Notes: generated by a model not told the origin, from the letters alone. Positions 1 through 10,720 are shown, counted from the stretch's first letter. The stretch is 52,584 nucleotides of DNA from Marinobacter sp. (GCA_014762755.1 JABURI010000272.1:1-52584), one strand, 5' to 3'. Made by a program: numbers and translations.

Positions 1-7
1 TTCCCAT
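1..7 (-). CDS. Start of a gene running off the left edge (possibly fabI)
   Basis: Only the first seven bases of a minus-strand reading frame are in the window: ATG GGA A. A good ribosome binding site (GGGAG) sits 8 bases upstream of the ATG, so it is a credible start. In Pseudomonas the gene next to the yej transporter on this side is fabI (enoyl-ACP reductase), whose protein begins Met-Gly. That is the only basis for the guess. With two and a third codons the identity cannot be shown. Confidence 0.3.
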
Positions 8-72
8 GGGTGTGTCTCCCTGTGTTCCTGATTTTCGAGCATTATCCCTGACCGTGCATCCGGGAGTAACGC

Positions 73-1689
73 TCAATTGGTCGTAGTGGTGGGTTCATTG
101 TTGGTCTGGTAGAACAACGCCGCGTTTAGCAGTTCCTGTGTGTACCGCTGCTTTGGTGACCGGAATATGTCAGCCGCATCACCGTACTCGACAATCTCGC
201 CATGCTGGAGTACCAACAGCTTGTGACTCAGGGCGCGGACAACGGCCAGATCGTGACTGATGAAAATATAGCTTAGACCATAACGGGACTGGATATCCCG
301 CAATAGCTGGATAACCTGTTTCTGCACTGTGCGGTCCAGCGCTGAGGTGGGTTCGTCGAGAATGATCAGGTCTGGTTGCAACACCAGGGCCCGGGCGATG
401 GCAATGCGTTGGCGCTGCCCGCCGGAGAATTCGTGGGGATAGCGGTGCCTGGCTTCCGGATCCAGACCCACGTCGGTGAGGGCCCGTATCACCTGCTGCT
501 CGTGATCGTCCTTGCCTTCGGGATCGTGGATTTCCAGGCCTTCGCCCACGATTTCGGCGATGGACATGCGCGGGCTGAGGCTCCCGAAGGGATCCTGGAA
601 GACAATCTGGATACGTTTCCGATAGGGTCGGAACTCCTTCTGATTCAGGCCGGACAGCTCGTCGCCGCCAAGCCTGAACCGGCCCGTACTGGCCGTGAGT
701 TTGAGCAGGGCATGGCCGATAGTGGTCTTGCCGCTGCCACTTTCGCCCACAATGCCCAGGGTCTGGCCCCTGGACAGTTCGAAACTGGCTTGCTGCACGG
801 CGGGGAAGTATTCCCGAACCTTGCCGAACAGGGATTTCTTGATTGGAAAGCGAACATCCAGGTCGCTGACACTGAGCAATATCTCGCTCGCCCCCTCTGC
901 TGGCAGGGGAGCTTCCGGGGGTTCGGCGTCCAGCAGCTTGCGGGTATAGCTGTGCTCCGGCTGGTCAAACAACCGGGCGGTTTCGGCATGCTCCACCAGG
1001 CGCCCCTGTTCCATAACCACCACCCGGTCGGCGTAGCGCCGGACAATACTGAGGTCGTGGGTGATCAGCAGGATAGCCATGCCCAGCTTTTTCTGGAGGC
1101 TTTTGAGCAGTTCCAGAACCTGCTTCTGGACCGTGACATCGAGAGCGGTAGTGGGCTCATCGGCAATCAACAGGTCCGGCTCGTTGGCCAGGGCCATGGC
1201 GATCATTACCCGCTGCTTCTGGCCGCCAGAGAGCTGGTGGGGATAGCTCTTGAGCCGGGATTCGGGGTTCTTGATGCCAACCAGGTGAAGCAATTCGATC
1301 GTCCGTTCCCGGGCCTGCTTCTCCCGCATACCCTTGTGCAGCGCGAGGGTCTCGCCAATCTGCTTCTCCACCGTGTGCAGGGGGTTGAGCGAAGTCATGG
1401 GCTCCTGGAAGATCATGCTTATCTCGCGACCCCGGATCTGACGCAAACGTTTGTCACTTGCGTTCAGCAGGTTCTCACCCCGGAAATGGATCTCGCCTGA
1501 GGGATAGCTGGCGTGCCGGGCATCGAGCAAACGCAGGACCGAGAGCGCCGAAATGGACTTGCCGGAGCCGCTTTCGCCGACCAGAGCAATGGTTTCTCCC
1601 TGGCGCACGGAAAAGGACAGCGACTCCACCACCGGCGGTGCCTGGTCAAACGAAATGGAAAGGTTGGAAATCTGCAGCAGCTCGCTCAT
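73..1689 (-). CDS. yejF: ABC transporter, fused duplicated ATP-binding protein (YejF)
   Basis: Energises import of oligopeptides (in E. coli also microcin C) through the YejABEF system; cytoplasmic side of the inner membrane. The 538-aa protein has two complete ATPase halves in tandem, each with a Walker A (GESGSGKS and GESGSGKT), a signature (LSGGQKQR and FSGGQRQR) and a Walker B ([12 protein letters not shown] and [12 protein letters not shown]). This is the usual fused form of the family. A start 16 codons upstream is open, but the ATG at 1689 lies one base after the yejE stop and gives the normal N-terminus, [14 protein letters not shown]. Last gene of the mltD-yejABEF run. Confidence 0.93.
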   Translation of the reverse strand: MSELLQISNLSISFDQAPPVVESLSFSVRQGETIALVGESGSGKSISALSVLRLLDARHASYPSGEIHFRGENLLNASDKRLRQIRGREISMIFQEPMTSLNPLHTVEKQIGETLALHKGMREKQARERTIELLHLVGIKNPESRLKSYPHQLSGGQKQRVMIAMALANEPDLLIADEPTTALDVTVQKQVLELLKSLQKKLGMAILLITHDLSIVRRYADRVVVMEQGRLVEHAETARLFDQPEHSYTRKLLDAEPPEAPLPAEGASEILLSVSDLDVRFPIKKSLFGKVREYFPAVQQASFELSRGQTLGIVGESGSGKTTIGHALLKLTASTGRFRLGGDELSGLNQKEFRPYRKRIQIVFQDPFGSLSPRMSIAEIVGEGLEIHDPEGKDDHEQQVIRALTDVGLDPEARHRYPHEFSGGQRQRIAIARALVLQPDLIILDEPTSALDRTVQKQVIQLLRDIQSRYGLSYIFISHDLAVVRALSHKLLVLQHGEIVEYGDAADIFRSPKQRYTQELLNAALFYQTNNEPTTTTN

Positions 1690-1690
1690 A

Positions 1691-2713
1691 TCAACTCTTT
1701 CTGGGATCGAAGGCATCGCGGACAGCTTCACCCACAAACACCAGCAGGGTCAGCATTACCGAGAGGGACACGAAGGCGGAAATACCAAGCCATGGCGCAT
1801 GCAGGTTGGCCTTGCCCTGCGCAATCAGTTCCCCCAGAGACGGGGATCCTGAGGGCAGCCCGAAACCGAGGAAGTCCAGGGAGGTCAGGCCGGTGATCGC
1901 CCCGGTCAGGATGAAAGGCAGGAAGGTGAGTGTCGCAACCATGGCATTGGGCAGGATATGCCGGAACATGATCTTGCGGTTTTCCAGGCCAAGCGCCCGG
2001 GCGGCCCGGACGTACTCGAAGTTACGGGCCCGCAGGAATTCCGCACGCACCACATCCACCAGCCCCATCCAGCTGAACAGCAGCATGATACCGAGCAACC
2101 ACCAGAAGTTGGGCTGAACGATACTGGAGAGGATGATCAGCAGGTACAGAACCGGCAGCCCGGACCAGACTTCGATAAAGCGCTGGCCCAACAGATCCAC
2201 CTTGCCACCATAGTAGCCCTGGATGGCACCCACCACGACGCCAACGACACAGCTGGCCAGGGTCAGGGTCAGGCCGAACAGCACCGAAATCCGGAAGCCG
2301 TAGATGACCCGCGCCGCCACGTCCCGGCCCTGATCATCGGTGCCGAGCCAGTTTTCGGGGCTTGGTGGCGCCGGAGAGGGGATTTCAAGATCGTAGTTGA
2401 TGGTGTCATAGCTGAAGCGGATCGGCGGCCAGACGAGCCAGCCGTTGGCGCGGATCTCGTCGGCAATAAAGGGATCCCGGTAATCCGCCTCGGTGGGCAG
2501 GAAGCCACCAAAGGTTTCCTCGGGTACCGACTCAACCACCGGAAAATAGAGCTCGCTGTTATAGGAAACAACGAGGGGCTTGTCATTGGCGATGACTTCG
2601 GCAAGCAGCGACAGGCCGAAAAGCACCAGGAACATCCACAGGGACCAGTAACCGCGGCGGTTCTTGCGGAAATTGCGCAGTCGCCTTTGCTGGATCGGGG
2701 TCAGGGTCTTCAT
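1691..2713 (-). CDS. yejE: ABC transporter permease (YejE)
   Basis: Inner-membrane permease of the peptide importer, pairing with YejB. The 340-aa protein has an N-terminal membrane segment (about residues 24-42) and a periplasmic stretch, then the binding-protein-dependent permease domain. The EAA-type loop is seen around RAARALGLENRKIMFRHIL, which contacts the ATPase. It lies 2 bases after yejB and 1 base before yejF, so the three are surely cotranscribed. The N-terminal periplasmic insert before GTDDQGRD is typical of YejE compared with DppC/OppC. Confidence 0.93.
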   Translation of the reverse strand: MKTLTPIQQRRLRNFRKNRRGYWSLWMFLVLFGLSLLAEVIANDKPLVVSYNSELYFPVVESVPEETFGGFLPTEADYRDPFIADEIRANGWLVWPPIRFSYDTINYDLEIPSPAPPSPENWLGTDDQGRDVAARVIYGFRISVLFGLTLTLASCVVGVVVGAIQGYYGGKVDLLGQRFIEVWSGLPVLYLLIILSSIVQPNFWWLLGIMLLFSWMGLVDVVRAEFLRARNFEYVRAARALGLENRKIMFRHILPNAMVATLTFLPFILTGAITGLTSLDFLGFGLPSGSPSLGELIAQGKANLHAPWLGISAFVSLSVMLTLLVFVGEAVRDAFDPRKS

Positions 2714-2715
2714 GC

Positions 2716-3801
2716 TCAGGCGCCCTCCCGGCTCTCGAAGTCGATGCGGGGATCTACCAGAACATAGGTGATGTCGCTGATCAGTTTCAGTATCAATCCC
2801 ATCAAGGTAAAGATATAGAGGGTCCCGAAGATCACCGGATAATCCCGGTTCAGGGCGGCTTCGAAGCCCAGAAGCCCCAGGCCGTCCAGGGAGAAAATGA
2901 CCTCGATCAGCAGCGAGCCGGTAAAGAACAGGGCGACCAGCACGCCGGGCAGGCTGGCGATGACAATCAGCATCGCGTTACGGAACACATGGCCGTACAG
3001 CACCTGTTTCTCATCCAGACCCTTTGCCCGGGCCGTCACCACGTACTGTTTGCTGATTTCATCCAGGAATGAGTTCTTGGTAAGCAGGGTCAGGGTGGCA
3101 AAACCGCCAATAACGTTGGCCGTTACTGGCAGCGCCAGGTGCCAGAAGTAGTCGCCAATCTTCTGGTACCACGTCAGTTCATCGAAGTTGGAAGAGGTCA
3201 GCCCCCGCAGCGGGAACCAGTCGAAATAACTGCCGCCGGCGAACAGGACGATCAGCAGAATCGCAAACAGGAAGCCCGGGATGGCATACCCGATCACAAT
3301 GGCCGAGCTGCTCCAGACATCAAAGCGGGAGCCGTCGGTCACTGCCTTGCGGATACCCAGGGGAATGGATATGAAGTAGATGATCAGGGTGGACCAGAGC
3401 CCGAGCGAAATGGAAACCGGCATCTTGTCCAGAATCAGCTCGATCACGCTGCGTTCCCGGAAGAAAGAGTCCCCGAAATCGAAGGTGGCGTAGTCGCCGA
3501 GCATCTTGAAGAAACGTTCGTGGGCCGGTTTGTCGAAGCCGTACATGACCTCGATTTCCTTCAGAAGCTCGTCGGGTATGCCCCGGGAACTGCGGCTGTC
3601 ACCGGAACCGGTGGCGACTTCGCCTCCGGTATCGCCACCGGCGGCGCGGGCCAGGGCGCTGCCGCCGTGGCCCTCCATTTCAGCAATGAGCTGTTCAACG
3701 GGGCCGCCCGGTGCGGCCTGCACAATCACAAAGTTGAGCAGCATGATCCCGATCAGCGTCGGAATGATCAGCGCCAGGCGTCTGAGGATGTAAATGCCCA
3801 T
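2716..3801 (-). CDS. yejB: ABC transporter permease (YejB)
   Basis: Second permease of the Yej peptide importer, inner membrane. 361 aa, starting [19 protein letters not shown], the standard DppB/OppB-type N-terminal membrane helix. The C-terminal permease domain holds the EAA-type loop near [19 protein letters not shown]. Between them is a glycine- and serine-rich stretch (about residues 44-72) that is longer than in DppB. It follows yejA after 46 bases and precedes yejE by 2 bases. Confidence 0.93.
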   Translation of the reverse strand: MGIYILRRLALIIPTLIGIMLLNFVIVQAAPGGPVEQLIAEMEGHGGSALARAAGGDTGGEVATGSGDSRSSRGIPDELLKEIEVMYGFDKPAHERFFKMLGDYATFDFGDSFFRERSVIELILDKMPVSISLGLWSTLIIYFISIPLGIRKAVTDGSRFDVWSSSAIVIGYAIPGFLFAILLIVLFAGGSYFDWFPLRGLTSSNFDELTWYQKIGDYFWHLALPVTANVIGGFATLTLLTKNSFLDEISKQYVVTARAKGLDEKQVLYGHVFRNAMLIVIASLPGVLVALFFTGSLLIEVIFSLDGLGLLGFEAALNRDYPVIFGTLYIFTLMGLILKLISDITYVLVDPRIDFESREGA

Positions 3802-3847
3802 CTAGCGGAGGATTCCTTCCGTTACTACTTGGGTCATGGAAGCTGGA

Positions 3848-5671
3848 TCAGGGTTTGGCCCACCAGTTGTTCAGGTCGATGCCATTCTTCGGTGTGACCT
3901 CCGGGCGCTCCAGATGGTTCCAGTAGGCCACCCGGTCCTTGCGCAGGTGCCAGTGCGGGATCACGTAATGGCCATGGAGCAGGACCCGGTCCAGGGCGCG
4001 TACCCTCTGGACCAGCTCTTCCCGGCTGGGTGCCTGGATCACCATATTCACCAATTCGTCGACCACCGGATTCTGAACGCCCATGTAGTTGCGGGAGCCG
4101 GTGACGTTGGCGGTCGAGGAGTGCCAGTACTCCCGCTGTTCGTTACCCGGCGAATCGGACTGGGGCATGACCTGGGTGATCATGTCGTAATCGAACTCGC
4201 GCACCCGCTGGATGTACTGGTTGCTGTCGACCAGGCGAACAGTCACGTCGATGCCCAGCTTGGCGAGGTTGTTCTTGAAGGGCAATACAATGCGCTCGAA
4301 GCTCTTCTGGAACAGGAGAATCTCGAAGGCGAGGGGTTCTCCCGTTTCCGTGTGCACCATCTTGCCATCCTTGATGGCGTAACCCGCCGAACGAAGCAGC
4401 TGCAAGGCCGTGTGGAGGTTTTCTCGAAGGCCCTGCTGGCCCTCTGTAGTGGGGGGCGCGTATTCCTCGGTGAACACATCGTCGCTCAACCGGTCCCGGT
4501 ACTGGTCAAGTATTTCCAGTTCGCGGCCCTGGGGCAGGCCGTCGGAAGCCAACTCGCTGTTCTCGAAATAGCTGGACGTTCGGGTGTACTGGCCAAAGAA
4601 CAGGTTCTTGTTCGCCCACTCGAAGTCAAAGCCATAGGCAAGGGCTTCCCGCACCCTGGGATCGCTGAAGATCGATTTACGGGTGTTGAAAACGAAGCCC
4701 TGCATGCCGGACGGGCGATGGTGTTCGATGGCTTCCTTGATCACCGAGCCGTCCTGGAACATGGGGCCGGTGTAGGCAGTCGCCCAGTTCTTGGCCGAGG
4801 ATTCCAGACGGAAATCGAAGCTGCCCGCCTTGAACGCTTCCAGGGCGACGGTGTCGTCGGTGTAGTAATCGTAGCGGATTTGCTCAAAGTTGAAGCGGCC
4901 TTTGCGTACCCCGAGGTCTTTGGCCCAGTAATCGTCAAGAAGTTCGTACGTGATTGAGCGGCCGGCCTCAAAACCGCCGATACGGTAGGGGCCACTGCCA
5001 ACGGGCGGGGTGAGGCCATTCTTGCCAAATTCCCGGTCCGCCCAGTAATGAGCCGGGAGAATGGGCATCTGACCGATGATCAGGGGCAGCTCGTGGTTGG
5101 TGGTATCACCGAAGTTGAAACGGACCCGGCTCGGGCTCTCGATGACCACCTCTTTCACATCAGCGTAGTAGTTCCGATAGAACGGATGCCCCTTGGTGGT
5201 CAGGATCTCGAAGGAGAACTTCACATCCTCGGCGGTAATGGGCTCGCCATCGCTGAAGCGAGCCTCCTCGCGCAGGTTGTAGACCACATAGCTCCGGTCT
5301 TCGGGTGTCTCCAGGGATTCTGCGATGAGCCCGTAGGCAGAGAAGGGCTCATCGTCGGAGGATTCCAGAAGGGTATCGTACAGATAAGTGCTGATACCGG
5401 CTGCCGCAACACCGCGGATGTCGAATGGGTTGAACGAGTCAAAGCCGTTGGCCACCACCGCCATCTTCAGGGTGCCGCCCTTGGGCGCGTCCGGATTGAC
5501 GTAGTCAAAGCTGGAAAACCCCTCCGGGTATTTCGGCTCACCATGCATGGCAATGCCGTGTTGTGGCTGGAGGTTTTCCCCTTCCTCGGCGGCCTGGGTT
5601 ACCGGGGCCGCCAGGAGGGACAAGGATGCAACGATGGAGGTGAGGTACGAGGCTTTCCGTGTTCTTGTCAT
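3848..5671 (-). CDS. yejA: Periplasmic peptide-binding protein (YejA)
   Basis: Family 5 extracellular solute-binding protein that delivers peptides to YejBE in the periplasm. 607 aa with a clear Sec signal peptide (positive MTRTRK, hydrophobic core, cleavage likely after ...PVTQA). Family hallmarks visible are the mature start GIAMHGEPKYPEGFSSFDYV, the APKGGTLK turn and the FSDGEPITAEDVKFSFE block. It begins 7 bases after the mltD stop, so murein hydrolase and peptide importer are probably cotranscribed. This would fit recycling of peptides from wall turnover, which is an inference. Confidence 0.93.
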   Translation of the reverse strand: MTRTRKASYLTSIVASLSLLAAPVTQAAEEGENLQPQHGIAMHGEPKYPEGFSSFDYVNPDAPKGGTLKMAVVANGFDSFNPFDIRGVAAAGISTYLYDTLLESSDDEPFSAYGLIAESLETPEDRSYVVYNLREEARFSDGEPITAEDVKFSFEILTTKGHPFYRNYYADVKEVVIESPSRVRFNFGDTTNHELPLIIGQMPILPAHYWADREFGKNGLTPPVGSGPYRIGGFEAGRSITYELLDDYWAKDLGVRKGRFNFEQIRYDYYTDDTVALEAFKAGSFDFRLESSAKNWATAYTGPMFQDGSVIKEAIEHHRPSGMQGFVFNTRKSIFSDPRVREALAYGFDFEWANKNLFFGQYTRTSSYFENSELASDGLPQGRELEILDQYRDRLSDDVFTEEYAPPTTEGQQGLRENLHTALQLLRSAGYAIKDGKMVHTETGEPLAFEILLFQKSFERIVLPFKNNLAKLGIDVTVRLVDSNQYIQRVREFDYDMITQVMPQSDSPGNEQREYWHSSTANVTGSRNYMGVQNPVVDELVNMVIQAPSREELVQRVRALDRVLLHGHYVIPHWHLRKDRVAYWNHLERPEVTPKNGIDLNNWWAKP

Positions 5672-5678
5672 AGTTCGT

Positions 5679-7373
5679 TTACGGACTGTTACGAATGTCC
5701 ACGTAGAGTACCAGACTTTGCCCGGGTTGGAGATAACGTGATTTATTCAGGTCGTTCCAGCTTGCGATGTCATTCACGTTCACCGAGAAACGGTTGGCGA
5801 TGGCGTAGAGCGAATCGCCTTTGCGAACCCGGTAACCTACCTTGCGGACCATGGCTTTGCCCCGGGCACTGTTGGACGCCAGGACTGTCGGCTGACTGGT
5901 TTTGGACCAGATCACGAGTTGCTTGCCGGGAATCAGCGGATCGCCCGGTGCCATGCCGTTCCATGCAGCTACCTCACGGACGGAGACCCGGTGTTCCCGG
6001 GCAATATCCCAGAAGGTGTCGCCGCGGCGTACCGTGTATTGGACCCGATTACCGTCACGCTTTCGTTCCTGTTTGCGCTCGAGTCGCTGGGAAGCACTGA
6101 GCGCGTAGGCATCCGAACCACGGGAAGCGGACGGGATCAGGAGGTTCTGGCCGATGCGGATCAGGTCGGAGTTGAGCTTGTTGACCTGCTGGATCACGGA
6201 GGTTGTGGTGTTGAACTTGCGGGCAATGGTGATCAGGCTGTCACCGGACCGCACACTGTAATTCTGCCAGGAAACCCGTTGGTCGACCGGGAAGTTTGCC
6301 AGTGCCGTGCGGAAGGTCTCGGCGTTGTCGACCGGGACCAGCAAGCGGTGTGGCCCGTCAGGATTGGTGGCCCAGCGGTTGTAGGACGGGTTCAGCAGGT
6401 AGATCTCATCAATATCGACGCCTGCCAGTTCAGCGGCCTGGGCCAGATCCAGCTGTGAACCTGTCTCGACCACCTCGAAATACGGGGTGTCCTCCAGCGG
6501 CGGCAGGGTGACGCCGTAGTCCTCCGGCTTATCGAAGATCTTGGCGAGGGCGATCAGCTTGGGAACGTAGTGCCGGGTTTCACGGGGCAGGTTCAGGGAC
6601 CAGAAATCGGTTGGCCGGTTGGCCTTTCGGTTGCGCCGCATGGCACTGGATACGGTACCGCCGCCACTGTTGTAGGCGGCCAGCGCCAGGGTGTAATCCC
6701 CGTCGAACCGCTCGGTCAGACGTTCGAGGTAGCGCAACGCTGCGTCAGTTGCGGCGACGATGTCGCGGCGGTCGTCATGCCACCAGCTCTGGGTCAGGCC
6801 GAAATACTTGCCGGTCGAAGGAATGAACTGCCAGATGCCCGCCGCCCGGCCGTGGGAGTAGGCAAAGGGATCAAACGCACTTTCCACCACCGGCAGCAAC
6901 GCAAACTCGGTGGGGAGACCGCGCTTCTCGGTCTCGTTGAGTATGTAATGCAGGTACCGGCTGCCCCGGTCAACGACCCGATCAATGTATTTCGGATGGC
7001 TGGCGTACCAGTTCAGCTGATCCCGGACCCGCTCATTGTCCACCTCGTGATCCAGGGCAAAACCCTGGCGGAGGCGGTTCCAGAGATCCCGTTCCTTTTC
7101 GCCTTCGTCGGACTGCTGTTCGGGGTTGTTCAGCTTCTCCCGGGCTTCCCGGGCTGTGGCCTGAAGGTCGGGCGCAATCGCATCATCCAGAGGCTCGTCG
7201 GAGGTGGCGTCAGCGCTCTTGCCGGCCTCTACGGCGCTTTTCAGGTCTTCATCGCCGGTTGCCACGGTGACCTGTTGGGATTCCAGCGGGTCGGTGGATG
7301 AGGGGGAAAATGTGGAGCAACCAGTGCTCAGGGCACCGGCAAGAAGCAGAAGCGAGAATCGGTTGACCGACAT
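5679..7373 (-). CDS. mltD: Membrane-bound lytic murein transglycosylase D
   Basis: Cleaves the MurNAc-GlcNAc bond of peptidoglycan to leave 1,6-anhydro ends; outer-membrane lipoprotein facing the periplasm. About 564 aa. The N-terminal signal ends in a lipobox (LSTGC). The SLT domain holds the catalytic Glu in LLPVVESAFDP and the GIWQFIPSTG and ALAAYNSGGG motifs. Three C-terminal LysM repeats follow (YSVRSGDS, YTVRRGDT, YRVRKGDS), which bind glycan. The ATG at 7373 has better ribosome binding site spacing than the ATG at 7379. First gene of the block that continues into yejABEF. Confidence 0.93.
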   Translation of the reverse strand: MSVNRFSLLLLAGALSTGCSTFSPSSTDPLESQQVTVATGDEDLKSAVEAGKSADATSDEPLDDAIAPDLQATAREAREKLNNPEQQSDEGEKERDLWNRLRQGFALDHEVDNERVRDQLNWYASHPKYIDRVVDRGSRYLHYILNETEKRGLPTEFALLPVVESAFDPFAYSHGRAAGIWQFIPSTGKYFGLTQSWWHDDRRDIVAATDAALRYLERLTERFDGDYTLALAAYNSGGGTVSSAMRRNRKANRPTDFWSLNLPRETRHYVPKLIALAKIFDKPEDYGVTLPPLEDTPYFEVVETGSQLDLAQAAELAGVDIDEIYLLNPSYNRWATNPDGPHRLLVPVDNAETFRTALANFPVDQRVSWQNYSVRSGDSLITIARKFNTTTSVIQQVNKLNSDLIRIGQNLLIPSASRGSDAYALSASQRLERKQERKRDGNRVQYTVRRGDTFWDIAREHRVSVREVAAWNGMAPGDPLIPGKQLVIWSKTSQPTVLASNSARGKAMVRKVGYRVRKGDSLYAIANRFSVNVNDIASWNDLNKSRYLQPGQSLVLYVDIRNSP

Positions 7374-7538
7374 AAGCATTTCCGGATCAGGGCATTGACC
7401 AGATCATACCTTGGAAAATCTGGCCTGATGAATGGGTTGGGTCACAAAAGTGAAACCGATTCTATGAGAGCGGTTTTCCGGGGGTCAAGAAACAGCTCGT
7501 TACGATGAGGATAGGGAATGTGAACGTGGGGTGAAAAT

Positions 7539-7616
7539 GGGGTCAGAAGAAAGTGTTCTTCAGACCCCTGGGGGGGAGGTTAGCGTGGGGTCTGATGAAC
7601 TCGTTCATCTGACCCC
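7539..7616. repeat. Pair of 30-bp palindromic repeats (REP-like), oppositely oriented
   Basis: Two hairpins lie between mltD and gloB. The first (7539-7568) has arms GGGGTCAGAAGAA and TTCTTCAGACCCC, with an A:A mismatch at arm position 7. The second (7587-7616) has arms GGGGTCTGATGAAC and GTTCATCTGACCCC, with a T:T mismatch at the same place. The opposite mismatch bases mean opposite orientation. The same two types recur at 15743-15884. The layout matches REP/BIME elements moved by RAYT transposases, but no RAYT gene is in the window. Confidence 0.8.
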
Positions 7617-7638
7617 GTCTTGGACGACTTCACCCAAT

Positions 7639-8433
7639 TTAAAAATTATCCTTGCCATGCCGAATGGCCGCAAAAATGGCATTCTCCGAATCCGCAGGCA
7701 GTCCATTCTGCGCACAATAATTCCGGGCAGCGTCCACAACCACCGGATCGTCCCACCGGAGGAAAGGGTTCAGGCGCTTCTCATCGCCCAGCATCGACGG
7801 CACTGTGGGTTCACCCGCGTCACGGGCTTTTTGGCACTGCTCCTCAAAGGCTTTGAGGCCCTCATCCCTGGGCAGCCAGCTGCGGGCGAACCGGAGATTG
7901 GCCAGGGTATACTCGTGGGCGCAGTAGACCGCGGTTTTTTCCGGCAGGTTACGCAGGGTCTGCAACGATTGCCGCATCTGTTCGGGGGTGCCCTCGAACA
8001 GCCGTCCGCAGCCGCAGACAAACAGGGTGTCACCGCAGAAGAGCACCGGGCGCCCGTTGACCTCGACGTCCGTAAAGTAGGCGATATGGTCCAGGGTGTG
8101 GCCCGGCACCCCCAGAACCTGGAAGGTGATCGACTCCCAGACCACCTCATCACCCGGGTGGACGACGTTGGTGGCGCCCTTGAAGGGGGATTCCGCGGGG
8201 CCGGTTACCCGGCAATCCGGGTGCGTCTTGACCAGATCCTTGATACCGCCAACATGGTCCGGGTGGTGATGGGTGACCAGAATCGTGTCCAGGGTAAGGC
8301 CCTGTGCGGAGAGGTGCTCCTCCACAGGCACTGCCTGGCCGGGGTCAACAATCAACGCTTTGCCGGTGTCGGAGTCAGCCAGGCACCAGATGTAGTTGTC
8401 ATTGAACGCAGGAATTGCGGAAATGGTCAGCAT
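7639..8433 (-). CDS. gloB: Hydroxyacylglutathione hydrolase (glyoxalase II)
   Basis: Hydrolyses S-D-lactoylglutathione to D-lactate and glutathione, the second step of methylglyoxal detoxification; cytoplasmic. 264 aa, metallo-beta-lactamase fold. The zinc motif [10 protein letters not shown] lies near residue 54, further metal histidines are in [10 protein letters not shown] and a metal Asp in [18 protein letters not shown]. The C-terminal domain has the family's [12 protein letters not shown] and NPFLRWDD motifs. The ATG at 8433 gives the standard start [16 protein letters not shown]; a longer open frame upstream is not conserved. Divergent from the methyltransferase gene, as in E. coli and Pseudomonas. 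Confidence 0.95.
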   Translation of the reverse strand: MLTISAIPAFNDNYIWCLADSDTGKALIVDPGQAVPVEEHLSAQGLTLDTILVTHHHPDHVGGIKDLVKTHPDCRVTGPAESPFKGATNVVHPGDEVVWESITFQVLGVPGHTLDHIAYFTDVEVNGRPVLFCGDTLFVCGCGRLFEGTPEQMRQSLQTLRNLPEKTAVYCAHEYTLANLRFARSWLPRDEGLKAFEEQCQKARDAGEPTVPSMLGDEKRLNPFLRWDDPVVVDAARNYCAQNGLPADSENAIFAAIRHGKDNF

Positions 8434-8532
8434 AGGGCCCCACATGTGTTCGTAGAATGTGACTGTTATGATAGAGCAATACATCTGTGGCCCCAACCTG
8501 GTGGCTGAAACGGGACGGCGGGAGGCAGAGCA

Positions 8533-9333
8533 GTGGTCAGATCCGGCAGCATTGACTATCCGGCAAGGCATGAGAATTTCGAGCGCTGGTTCCAGTCCCC
8601 GCTTGGTCGTGCGTTACTGGCGGACCAGCGCCGGTTCTGCGATTACGAACTGGGCAACCTGATCGGTGCCCGGCAGCTGCAGATAGGTGTCAGTCACCGG
8701 CTGCCGCTGGCCACGGGAACCGATTTCGCGCAGAAAATCATGACCACGCCGCGTTGGTTTCCCCACATGCCCGAGGGTGTCGCAGTATGCGACGCCGATG
8801 AGTTGCCTTTCCCGTCGGATTCCATGGATCTGGTTATCCTGCACCATACTCCTGACTTCTCCCCGTACCCGCATCAAGTGCTCAGGGAATCCGCCCGGGT
8901 CTTGCGGGGAGAGGGGACCATCGTTCTGCTCGGTTTCAATCCGATCAGCCTTTGGGGTCTTCGCAGACTCATGTCCCGGCAACAGGAAGGCCCCTGGGGC
9001 GGCCGGTTCCTGCTGCGGCGGCGGATGGAGGACTGGCTCCGGCTGCTTGGATTCAGCGTCGAAACCTCGGTGACCCGGTTTCTGCGGTTTCCCATGCAGC
9101 GCTCGGGCAGGCATAGCTATCGCTGGATTGATACCCGGCTGGCGGGCAATCGTTTCCTGCCTCTTGGCGCCTATTACTGTATCCTTGCCAAAAAACGGGT
9201 TTATGGCCGGATTCCGAGGCAGCCGGCCTGGCGCAAGAGCAAGGTCATTGCCATGCCGGGAACAGGCACGGTTGGCGCCTCCCGGGTCTGCTACCGCAGC
9301 CCTGGCGGCGGAAACCCCGAGGGTCAGGATTAA
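8533..9333 (+). CDS. SAM-dependent methyltransferase, YafS-like
   Basis: Class I methyltransferase of unknown substrate. 266 aa; the SAM-binding part includes [19 protein letters not shown] and the following [26 protein letters not shown]. The usual first glycine loop is degenerate here ([14 protein letters not shown]). The gene order gloB / this gene / rnhA / dnaQ is the same as gloB-yafS-rnhA-dnaQ in E. coli and PA1813-PA1816 in P. aeruginosa, so orthology to YafS is likely. Function in those organisms is also not settled. Confidence 0.85.
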   Translation: MVRSGSIDYPARHENFERWFQSPLGRALLADQRRFCDYELGNLIGARQLQIGVSHRLPLATGTDFAQKIMTTPRWFPHMPEGVAVCDADELPFPSDSMDLVILHHTPDFSPYPHQVLRESARVLRGEGTIVLLGFNPISLWGLRRLMSRQQEGPWGGRFLLRRRMEDWLRLLGFSVETSVTRFLRFPMQRSGRHSYRWIDTRLAGNRFLPLGAYYCILAKKRVYGRIPRQPAWRKSKVIAMPGTGTVGASRVCYRSPGGGNPEGQD

Positions 9334-9352
9334 CGACGATTCAGGAGCATCA

Positions 9353-9796
9353 ATGTCGGATAAGGTTATTCTCTACACCGATGGAGCCTGCAAGGGTAAC
9401 CCCGGCCGTGGAGGTTGGGGTGTGGTGCTTCGTTACGGCGACGCCAAAAAGACCATACACGGCGGGGAGCTGCACACCACCAACAACCGCATGGAACTGA
9501 TGGCGGCCATACGGGGGCTGAAGGCGCTCAAACGCCCCTGCGATGTGGAGCTCTATACCGACTCCCAGTATGTCCGCAAGGGCATCACCGAATGGATGGC
9601 CGGTTGGAAACGCAATGGCTGGAAAACCGCAGCGAAAAAACCGGTCAAGAATGACGACCTGTGGCGTGAACTGGATGCGGAAACCGCCAGGCACCGAGTC
9701 AACTGGCATTGGGTGAAGGGCCATGCCGGCGTACCCGATAACGAACTGGCAGACGAACTGGCAAACCGCGGCGTAGCGGAATTGAGTGAAGCATGA
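9353..9796 (+). CDS. rnhA: Ribonuclease HI
   Basis: Degrades the RNA strand of RNA-DNA hybrids; cytoplasmic. 147 aa. Catalytic residues are visible: Asp10 in [11 protein letters not shown], the Glu in NNRMELMA, the Asp in YTDSQYV, and the last Asp in [14 protein letters not shown] much longer upstream extension is open, but the ATG at 9353 follows an AGGAG and matches the E. coli start. The stop overlaps the dnaQ start by 4 bases (ATGA), so the two are translationally coupled. Confidence 0.96.
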   Translation: MSDKVILYTDGACKGNPGRGGWGVVLRYGDAKKTIHGGELHTTNNRMELMAAIRGLKALKRPCDVELYTDSQYVRKGITEWMAGWKRNGWKTAAKKPVKNDDLWRELDAETARHRVNWHWVKGHAGVPDNELADELANRGVAELSEA

Positions 9797-10503
9797 GACA
9801 AATCGTACTGGATACCGAAACCACCGGCATCGATCCCAACGAAGGGCACCGGATCATTGAAATCGGCTGCGTTGAAGTGGTCGAGCGAGAGCTGACCGGC
9901 CGGAACTACCACGTCTATATCAACCCCGAGCGGGAGGTGGAGGCCGAGGCCATCACGGTTCACGGCATCACCAACGAATTCCTGGCCGACAAGCCGAAAT
10001 TCGCCGAAATTGCCGAGGAATTCTTCGAGTTCATCAAGGGCGCCGAACTGGTTATCCATAACGCCGCGTTCGACGTGGGCTTCATGGATTCCGAATTTGC
10101 TCGCCTGAAACCGGTCCGCAAGACCGCAGACCACTGCGGCATCGTTGATTCGCTGGCGATTGCCCGTGCCAAACACCCGGGCCAGAAAAACAGCCTCGAC
10201 GCCTTGTGCAAGCGCTACGGGGTGGATAACAGCAACCGGGAACTCCACGGCGCACTGCTGGATGCCGAGATCCTGGCCGATGTCTACCTGATGATGACCG
10301 GTGGCCAGACCGCGCTGTCCCTGGATGCAGGCTCGGAGGACGGCGGGGCAACCGGTGGTATCCGTCGACTCAAGGGCGACCGCCCCAGACTGGCCGTGGT
10401 GAAGGCTTCCGGTGAAGAGGCGAGTGCCCATGACGAGTTCATCGATATGCTGGACAAACAGTCCGGGCAGAGTCTGTGGAGCAAGCTCGAACAGGCGGAA
10501 TGA
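9793..10503 (+). CDS. dnaQ: DNA polymerase III epsilon subunit (proofreading exonuclease)
   Basis: 3'-5' exonuclease that proofreads for the replicative polymerase. 236 aa. The DEDDh motifs are present: ExoI DTETTG near residue 7, ExoII around [11 protein letters not shown], and Exo[13 protein letters not shown]. The C-terminal tail should bind the alpha subunit. In E. coli rnhA and dnaQ have overlapping divergent promoters; here they are in the same direction and overlap by 4 bases. Confidence 0.96.
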   Translation: MRQIVLDTETTGIDPNEGHRIIEIGCVEVVERELTGRNYHVYINPEREVEAEAITVHGITNEFLADKPKFAEIAEEFFEFIKGAELVIHNAAFDVGFMDSEFARLKPVRKTADHCGIVDSLAIARAKHPGQKNSLDALCKRYGVDNSNRELHGALLDAEILADVYLMMTGGQTALSLDAGSEDGGATGGIRRLKGDRPRLAVVKASGEEASAHDEFIDMLDKQSGQSLWSKLEQAE

Positions 10504-10544
10504 GAACTGGGTCAGCGTGTACCAATTGTTACACTCCGCCTTTG

Positions 10545-10572
10545 TTGAGCAACATGAGTTTTGTGTTATAAG
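10545..10572 (+). promoter_or_regulatory. Candidate sigma-70 promoter for fimL
   Basis: TTGAGC (10545-10550), a 16-base spacer, then TATAAG (10567-10572). It lies about 150 bases before the fimL ATG in a 217-base gap, the only sizeable gap in this plus-strand run. The spacer is one base short of ideal and no start-site data exist. Confidence 0.4.
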
Positions 10573-10720
10573 TAATGATAAGTTCGCCAGTTTTTTGCGA
10601 ACAGAGAACTGGTCGGTCAGGGTGTAACCGATCTATAACAACAAAGTCCGGTACCTGGTTGCCGGGCTGAATGTCAGGCACGGGACGCGGTAGTCTCCGC
10701 AAATCAGACAGGAAGCGTTT

